Notes under the pieces: generated by a model | Told to the model about the DNA's origin: nothing | Databases searched by the model: none | The model's input: the letters and a program-made list of their open reading frames with translations, nothing else | Program-made: the position numbers and the translations under genes | From: Candidatus Marinamargulisbacteria bacterium SCGC AG-343-D04 | Lineage (GTDB): Bacteria; Margulisbacteria; Marinamargulisbacteria; GCA-2716485; GCA-002719695 | Direction: 5' to 3' | Assembly (NCBI GenBank): GCA_003265885.1 | Contig: QFBQ01000041.1 | Span: forward strand, 1-10,816 | Length of the DNA: 10,816 nucleotides | Part shown: in pieces, positions 6,269 through 10,816 of the stretch | How the letters are laid out: every line of letters begins with the position of its first letter | How positions within the stretch are numbered: the first letter of the stretch is position 1

Positions 6269-7570
6269 ATGAAAGTAATAAAATCAAAACAAAAAGATAA
6301 TACAATGTTTCTCGAAATTGAAGTCTCTCCAGACACGATTTCAACCTCAATGGATAAAGTCTTTAAAGATGTTGTCAAACATGCAAAAGTAGCTGGATTT
6401 AGACAAGGAAAAGTCCCTCGAGATATCTTTGAAAAAAACTACGGAACAGAAGTACTTGTTAAAGATGGGCTTTCTGATGCCGTGAACACCTCTTATGTTC
6501 AAGCTATTACAGAATTAAAACTAGACATTGTTGACTACCCTAAAAATGTTAATATTGGCGAATATAAAGAAAATAGTCCTGTCAACTTTACCTGTGAAGT
6601 AGATGTGAAACCCCAAATTAAGGTAGACAAATATAAAGGGGTTAAAGTTGAGAAAGAACCTGTAGAGATTGACCCTGATTTAGTTGATGCTCAAATTAAA
6701 CAACTCTTGAATTCTCATGTTGAATACAAAGTGGTAGATCGTGCCGTTGAAGAAGAAGATTTACTTAAAGTAAACATCAAGGCCTCTATAGAGGGTGCTG
6801 AGTTTAGCCGATGGACGAAACAAAATGTAGGTGTCGGGGTGGGGTCTAGCATTTTCTCAGCTAAGTTTGATGCCAACCTTGTCGGTAAAAAAGCCAATGA
6901 AATGCATTCTTTTTCTGTGAGTTATGACGATGATTACTATCTGAAAGATGTCGCAGGAAAGTCTGTAGATTTTGAGGCTACGATTACCGAAGTTAAAGGT
7001 AAAAACCTTCCTGAATTAACAGAAGAATTTGTCAAAAAAGTGTCTAATAATCAATTCAACAATGAAGCTGAACTTCGAACTAACATTAAAACATCACTGG
7101 AAGACCAACGTACAAAAGATTCTGAAGAAAAGTTAAAAAATGCTATTATCGAAAAGATTTTAGAAAAAAATAGCTTTGATATTCCTCAAGGAATGATTCA
7201 ACAAGAAATCGATGCGGACAAGCGCTACTATGAAAACACATTAGGCAAATCCGGATCATCCATTGAAAACTACTTATCTATGATGAAACAAAGTATGGAA
7301 GATTTCGAAAAGCAGCTTGAGGAAGGAGCTCTTAAGCGAGTTAAGTCTCAGTTAATCTTGGAAGGTATTGCAAGAAAAGAATCTATTTCTGCCTCAGATG
7401 ACGACATGAAAGACGAAATCAAAAAAATGAAACCCGATGCAGATAACGATGAAAAAGTTACGGCTGAATTAGCTAAAATTAACCAAGATGGATTTAAAAA
7501 CATGATTACACAAAGAAAAGTCTTTGATTTCTTGATTGATCATGCCAAAATTAAAGTAAAGAAATCATAA
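6269..7570 (+). CDS. tig: Trigger factor, ribosome-associated chaperone
   Basis: Trigger factor docks at the ribosomal exit tunnel and shields nascent chains in the cytoplasm. The product is 433 residues from the ATG at 6269, close to the usual family length. The N-terminal ribosome-binding domain (about 1-118) carries the signature GFRQGKVP at 43-50, followed by a family-typical RDIFEKNYG. A FKBP-like domain spans about 155-245, ending in a family-typical KGKNLPELTEEFVKKV. A helical, Lys/Glu-rich chaperone domain fills about 250-433. In the FKBP-like domain the stretch where relatives usually have a Phe-Ile-Pro-Gly-Phe-like motif reads SSIFSAKFDANLVG (193-206), so prolyl isomerase activity may be weak or lost, which is inference. 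It is the first gene of the tig-clpP-clpX operon, 34 bases before clpP, with a candidate promoter, operator-like repeat and leader hairpin upstream. Confidence 0.96.
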   Translation: MKVIKSKQKDNTMFLEIEVSPDTISTSMDKVFKDVVKHAKVAGFRQGKVPRDIFEKNYGTEVLVKDGLSDAVNTSYVQAITELKLDIVDYPKNVNIGEYKENSPVNFTCEVDVKPQIKVDKYKGVKVEKEPVEIDPDLVDAQIKQLLNSHVEYKVVDRAVEEEDLLKVNIKASIEGAEFSRWTKQNVGVGVGSSIFSAKFDANLVGKKANEMHSFSVSYDDDYYLKDVAGKSVDFEATITEVKGKNLPELTEEFVKKVSNNQFNNEAELRTNIKTSLEDQRTKDSEEKLKNAIIEKILEKNSFDIPQGMIQQEIDADKRYYENTLGKSGSSIENYLSMMKQSMEDFEKQLEEGALKRVKSQLILEGIARKESISASDDDMKDEIKKMKPDADNDEKVTAELAKINQDGFKNMITQRKVFDFLIDHAKIKVKKS

Positions 7571-7604
7571 TCTTGCAAAGTAAAGAAAAAAAAGGAGGAT
7601 TACT

Positions 7605-8192
7605 ATGCCATTAGTACCTATGGTTGTAGAGCAAACAGGGAGAGGTGAACGGTCTTATGATATTTATTCACGTCTTCTTAAAGAACGTATTATCTTTTTA
7701 CATGAGGCTATCGATGACAATGTGGCAAACCTTGTTATTTCACAACTTCTCTTTTTAGAAGCTGAAGACTCAGATAGAGACGCTTACTTATACATCAATA
7801 GTCCTGGTGGTGTTGTTACCGCTGGAATGGCTATCTATGACACTATGCAGTTTATTAAAACAAAAGTTTCTACTATTTGTATGGGACAAGCTGCATCTAT
7901 GGGAGCTTTTCTTCTTGCCTCAGGTGAACCTGGCCGACGATTTGCACTTCCTAATTCTAGAATCATGATCCACCAACCTCTGGGAGGAGCTCAAGGACAA
8001 GCTACGGACATTGAGATTCAAACCAAAGAAATCTTACGTATCAAGCACGTTTTAAACGATATTCTTGCTACTCGAACAGGCCAATCTATTAAGAAAATTG
8101 AAAAAGATACCGATAGAGACTTTTTCATGTCTTCTGAAGAAGCGGCTAAATACGGTCTTATCGATAAAGTTATTACAAAGCCAATTAACTAA
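7605..8192 (+). CDS. clpP: ATP-dependent Clp protease proteolytic subunit
   Basis: ClpP forms a two-ring, 14-subunit serine protease chamber that degrades proteins fed in by a Clp ATPase, here presumably ClpX. The product is 195 residues, full family length. The catalytic triad is visible: Ser98 in GQAASMGAF, His123 in MIHQPLGG, and Asp172 in DTDRDFFMS. The YINSPGGVVTAG segment (63-74) carries the conserved Gly-Gly of the oxyanion region. The N-terminus, MPLVPMVVEQTGRGERSYDIYSRL, here seen in two parts (1-10 and 11-24), matches the mature start of E. coli ClpP, so there is essentially no propeptide. A strong AAAGGAGG site stands six bases before the ATG. The stop overlaps the start of the clpX ribosome site, giving a 9-base gap and tight co-transcription. 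Confidence 0.98.
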   Translation: MPLVPMVVEQTGRGERSYDIYSRLLKERIIFLHEAIDDNVANLVISQLLFLEAEDSDRDAYLYINSPGGVVTAGMAIYDTMQFIKTKVSTICMGQAASMGAFLLASGEPGRRFALPNSRIMIHQPLGGAQGQATDIEIQTKEILRIKHVLNDILATRTGQSIKKIEKDTDRDFFMSSEEAAKYGLIDKVITKPIN

Positions 8193-8201
8193 GGACTTTT
8201 A

Positions 8202-9542
8202 ATGAGTACATCCAATGACGCTAGCATTTGTTCTTTTTGTGGAAAACCTCAACATCTAGTTGAAAAGCTCGTCATTGGAACACGATTAAATATCTGTAAT
8301 GAATGTATAGATTCTTGTAATACACTTCTTCAAAAAGATACGAACAATACTATACCAACCGCTCCCACTCAACCTATCTCTAAACCAAAAGATCCGGAAT
8401 CTGAACCCATTAAACTCACAAAAGCGACCTTACCCAAACCACAAGATATCTTAGACCATCTTAACGATTATATTATTGGGCAAGATAAAGCTAAGCTCGT
8501 TCTATCTGTTGCTGTTTATAACCACTACAAACGCCTATTTTTCTCTTCTACTTTGCAAAAAGATGTTGAGCTTCAAAAAAGTAATGTGTTGTTATTAGGC
8601 GCGACAGGTACAGGAAAAACATTATTTGCTCAAACACTTGCTCGCCAATTAAAAGTTCCTTTTACTATAGCAGATGCCACCACTTTAACCGAGTCAGGTT
8701 ATGTGGGAGAAGACGTAGAATCTGCTATTCACCGACTGCTTCAGGCCGCTGATTTTGACGTTAAAAAGGCAGAACAAGGCATTATCTATATCGACGAAAT
8801 CGACAAAATTACTCGAAAATCTGAAAACCCGTCTATTACCCGAGATGTTTCTGGAGAAGGGGTTCAACAAGCCTTATTAAAGATGCTTGAAGGTACCATC
8901 GTAAATGTTCCAGCCAAAGGTGGTAGAAAACACCCACAACAAGAATTTATCCCGGTAGACACCTCCAACATTTTATTTATTTGCGGGGGAGCATTTCATG
9001 GATTAGAGCCTATTATTGAAGCCCGTTTGAACGCTCGAAACATTGGGTTTATGAGCGGATCTGACCATGGAAATATCGATGACCACAGTATTTTCAAGCA
9101 TGTTCAACAAGAAGACTTATTAAAATTTGGAATTATTCCAGAACTCATTGGACGTTTACCTATTATCGCGCCTTTACATGACTTAGATGAAGAGGCTTTG
9201 GTTCGTATTTTAACAGAACCTAAAAATGCACTCACCAAGCAATATCAAAAACTACTTAAAATTGATGATGTTACCTTGAATTTCGATAAGGAAGCCCTAG
9301 AACTCATTGCGAGAGTATCTCAAAAGCGAAAAGTCGGGGCTCGTGCATTAAGAGGTATTTTGGAAGAATTAATGCTAGATACGATGTTTGAAGCACCTTC
9401 TTCTAAGAAAAAGTCCGTAACCGTTTCGGTTGATGAAGTCAAACACTATATCAAAACACAATTGTCTAAAGACATTCAAAAAAGTTTACTTAAAAAGTCT
9501 TCTAAGGCTAAAGCTACTAGTAAAAAGAATAAAGCTGCTTAA
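8202..9542 (+). CDS. clpX: ATP-dependent Clp protease ATP-binding subunit ClpX
   Basis: ClpX is the hexameric AAA+ unfoldase that recognises tagged substrates and threads them into ClpP. The product is 446 residues. The N-terminal C4 zinc-binding domain uses Cys10, Cys13, Cys32 and Cys35. A Pro/Lys-rich linker of about 40 residues follows. In the AAA+ domain I see Walker A GATGTGKT (133-140), the pore loop GYVGED (166-171), Walker B IIYIDEID (194-201), the GRKHP pore motif (241-245), the ClpP-docking loop IGF (281-283), the arginine-finger segment PELIGRLP (313-320) and the sensor 2 segment GARALRG (379-385). The Lys/Ser/Ala-rich tail (about 428-446) is a short, basic C-terminal extension. 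A modest AAGGA site (8191-8195) sits six bases before the ATG, overlapping the clpP stop. All key residues are present, so it should be active. Confidence 0.98.
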   Translation: MSTSNDASICSFCGKPQHLVEKLVIGTRLNICNECIDSCNTLLQKDTNNTIPTAPTQPISKPKDPESEPIKLTKATLPKPQDILDHLNDYIIGQDKAKLVLSVAVYNHYKRLFFSSTLQKDVELQKSNVLLLGATGTGKTLFAQTLARQLKVPFTIADATTLTESGYVGEDVESAIHRLLQAADFDVKKAEQGIIYIDEIDKITRKSENPSITRDVSGEGVQQALLKMLEGTIVNVPAKGGRKHPQQEFIPVDTSNILFICGGAFHGLEPIIEARLNARNIGFMSGSDHGNIDDHSIFKHVQQEDLLKFGIIPELIGRLPIIAPLHDLDEEALVRILTEPKNALTKQYQKLLKIDDVTLNFDKEALELIARVSQKRKVGARALRGILEELMLDTMFEAPSSKKKSVTVSVDEVKHYIKTQLSKDIQKSLLKKSSKAKATSKKNKAA

Positions 9543-9575
9543 TCTAATACATTCGTTTCTCTCTTCAAAAAGCCG

Positions 9576-9581
9576 TATAAT
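9576..9581 (+). promoter_or_regulatory. Perfect -10 box, candidate promoter of the lipoprotein gene
   Basis: TATAAT lies 33 bases after the clpX stop. No good -35 is found 16-18 bases upstream. Transcription from here would start near 9588, place the hairpins at 9590-9624 at the very 5' end of the RNA, and leave a leader of about 230 bases before the ATG at 9817. Confidence 0.4.
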
Positions 9582-9589
9582 CTAACAGG

Positions 9590-9612
9590 TTTACATTTTT
9601 TATGTAAATTTT
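9590..9612 (+). terminator. AT-rich hairpin plus T4, possible clpX terminator
   Basis: TTTACAT (9590-9596) pairs perfectly with ATGTAAA (9602-9608) around five T, followed by TTTT (9609-9612). It is the only terminator-like structure after clpX. The stem has only one G-C pair, so it would be weak. Confidence 0.35.
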
Positions 9613-9624
9613 GTCAAAATTTAC
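9604..9624. promoter_or_regulatory. 9-bp perfect inverted repeat overlapping the previous hairpin
   Basis: GTAAATTTT (9604-9612) and AAAATTTAC (9616-9624) are perfect complements around GTC. The left arm shares bases 9604-9608 with the hairpin at 9590-9608, so in RNA only one of the two can form. It could also be an operator on DNA. Confidence 0.45.
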
Positions 9625-9701
9625 CCTTTCCATTTATTCGAAATAAAAATAATAAAATTCAAAAAAAACAAAAATTACATTGCAAACCACATAAATCTAT
9701 A

Positions 9702-9721
9702 TTATTTTTTTATAAAAATAA
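9702..9721. repeat. 8-bp AT palindrome
   Basis: TTATTTTT (9702-9709) and AAAAATAA (9714-9721) are perfect complements around TTAT. The sequence is entirely A and T, so chance is a real alternative. Confidence 0.3.
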
Positions 9722-9742
9722 ATATTTACTTTCTTTTAAGAA

Positions 9743-9761
9743 TTATATTTCAAAAATATAA
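9743..9761. repeat. 8-bp AT palindrome before the lipoprotein gene
   Basis: TTATATTT (9743-9750) and AAATATAA (9754-9761) are perfect complements around CAA, 56 bases before the lipoprotein start codon. It could be an operator or merely AT-rich chance. Confidence 0.3.
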
Positions 9762-9804
9762 CGAGCCAAAGAAAAAAGAATTTTACAGACCACACATTCA
9801 TTAA

Positions 9805-9810
9805 AGGAGA
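9805..9810 (+). promoter_or_regulatory. Shine-Dalgarno site for the frameshifted lipoprotein start
   Basis: AGGAGA (9805-9810) stands six bases before the ATG at 9817. That ATG opens a frame which stops at 9847-9849 after ten codons. The in-frame ATG at 9870 has no such site, so initiation is expected at 9817. Confidence 0.75.
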
Positions 9811-9816
9811 AATAAA

Positions 9817-10778
9817 ATGAAAAAAAACAAAAAAAATATCACTATATAACGGGGGCACTTTTAATCCTTATGTCTATCTCGATGGTTGGATGTAGCGGAA
9901 GTTCTAGCGATATTAAAGAATCACTTACAGAAGAGACTCTGCCTTATGGAGTAGCTTTTAGGGAAGTGAATGATTTAGGACAGACTATACTAGAAGTTAA
10001 ATCTGATGAACATGGTTATCAACAAACTCATAAATATACATACAACGCTGATGGTCTAAAGAGCACTGAAAGAATATTTTATATGAATCACCATTTATTA
10101 TTTTCTATTGAATATTATTATGATGCTAGCTTAAAACTTATTAAACAAGTTGATCTTGACGACGAAGGTAATACGACCCTGCTCTATTCTTATGATAACA
10201 ACGGAAATATTTCAAGTGTATCTAGAAATGGATTACCCTTTGATACCTATCACTATAATGAAAATAACGTACTTGAAAAGATTGAGAACACAAAAGGGAA
10301 CTATACCTTATTTGACTCTCTTGGGCGTAAAACTGAGTTTTATGAAAAAATGGGAGCCTCTGAAGAATATAGTGAAATCTCAAAATACAATCAACATGAA
10401 AAAGTTTCAGGTATAATAAAAGAAATCTCTGGCGAAATAGAATTACTCTATATCTACAATGACAATGGATTTATCACAGGGCAGTATCAGGATATTCTTG
10501 AAGACGGTAGTTTTCCTAAATATACGACTGTATTTAAATACAACTCTTTAGGCCAACTTATATCTGTAATGGACTATACTTACTCCACTCCTTTATCCGA
10601 ACTTATCTTAGATGCCAATAAAATATACACTTATTATTCAAACTGGATCATCAAAGATATAACCTCATATGACAGCGAGGGTATAAAAGAATATATTACA
10701 TACTTTGACAACTCTGGAACATTAACCAAAAAAACAACATTTAATTCAGATGGATCAACAACTGTAGAAGAATTCTAA
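9817..10778 (+). CDS. YD/RHS-like repeat lipoprotein, start shifted out of frame by an A tract
   Basis: The main frame runs from 9870 to the TAA at 10776-10778 (302 residues). It begins MSISMVGCSGSS, the tail end of a lipoprotein signal peptide. Upstream in that frame the codons read YHYITGALLIL but have no start, and a stop lies at 9813. The good Shine-Dalgarno/ATG at 9817 is one frame off and stops after ten codons. One extra A in the A8-C-A8 tract (9820-9836) would give MKKKQKKYHYITGALLIL joined to the body, a textbook lipoprotein signal of 320 residues in all with the lipid Cys at 26. The body has repeated Tyr-x-Tyr-Asp/Asn-x-x-Gly units, for example YTYNADGLK (56-64 from 9870), YSYDNNGNI (106-114), YIYNDNGFI (194-202), FKYNSLGQL (222-230) and YFDNSGTLT (278-286). 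These resemble YD/RHS repeats of cell-surface proteins. No toxin domain is present. Its role is unknown; a lipid-anchored envelope location is inferred. Confidence 0.8.
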
Positions 10779-10791
10779 ACCCAATCACGCC

Positions 10792-10816
10792 CTAGACGAT
10801 ATTATTCATCGTCTAG
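10792..10816 (+). terminator. Hairpin at right edge, probable terminator of the lipoprotein gene
   Basis: CTAGACGAT (10792-10800) pairs perfectly over 9 bp with ATCGTCTAG (10808-10816) around ATTATTC, 13 bases after the stop codon. Further pairing and any T run would lie beyond the window. Position and stability fit an intrinsic terminator. Confidence 0.6.

Larger units (their letters stand above)
9543..9816. other. AT-rich regulatory gap between clpX and the lipoprotein gene
   Basis: This 274-base gap is very AT-rich and has no coding frame I trust. From left to right it holds a perfect TATAAT (9576-9581), two overlapping hairpins (9590-9608 and 9604-9624), an 8-bp palindrome (9702-9721), another (9743-9761), and the Shine-Dalgarno site of the lipoprotein gene (9805-9810). 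Some dyads may reflect the AT richness alone. Confidence 0.5.

Noticed and set aside
6141..6350. Minus-strand frame over the tig promoter region
   Set aside because: It overlaps the tig start and its promoter elements, and the product is not recognisable.
9820..9836. Programmed ribosomal frameshift of the dnaX type
   Set aside because: Slippery heptamers exist, but I see no internal Shine-Dalgarno or strong downstream stem to stimulate it. Tract-length variation, polymerase slippage or sequence error are simpler explanations.

Overview
The window is bacterial chromosomal DNA of low to moderate GC. The strongest anchor is a canonical tig-clpP-clpX run, with a tRNA-Gly whose CCA end is encoded, and all identifiable genes are on the + strand. 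The lineage cannot be fixed from the sequence. The housekeeping proteins are ordinary bacterial orthologues. I see no phage module, transposase, CRISPR array or recognisable defence system.

Bases 1-5226 are one open frame that enters from beyond the left edge. It encodes more than 1,740 residues of a protein I do not recognise. The protein is rich in Leu, Ser, His, Phe, Tyr and Cys, poor in Lys and Gly at its start, and looks all-helical. Its coding strand is strongly pyrimidine-rich, unlike the purine-rich genes to its right. Bases 5227-5435 are non-coding, with two hairpins. A tRNA-Gly(GCC) lies at 5436-5511. Bases 5512-5812 carry no credible gene but hold several hairpins. An 83-residue two-helix membrane protein follows (5813-6064), of the type often labelled 'bacteriophage holin' in bacterial chromosomes. 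A strong intrinsic terminator at 6093-6125 separates it from the next unit.

Bases 6269-9542 form the protein quality-control operon. Trigger factor handles nascent chains, ClpP is the serine protease, and ClpX is the AAA+ unfoldase that feeds it. The gaps are 34 and 9 bases, each gene has its own Shine-Dalgarno site, and there is no terminator between them. Upstream of tig lie a candidate promoter, an operator-like inverted repeat (TTGTAC-N9-GTACAA) and a leader hairpin.

Bases 9543-9816 are very AT-rich. They hold a perfect TATAAT box, two mutually exclusive hairpins and two more AT palindromes. They lead into a lipoprotein with YD/RHS-like repeats (9817-10778). Its well-placed ATG and Shine-Dalgarno site are out of frame with the body of the gene. 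One extra A in an A8-C-A8 tract would join them into a perfect lipoprotein signal peptide. This suggests a slippage-switched gene, a recent frameshift or a sequencing error. A perfect hairpin at the right edge is probably its terminator.

The items most worth a second look are the unrecognised giant protein, the poly-A frameshift at the lipoprotein start, and the paired or alternative hairpins in the two regulatory gaps.
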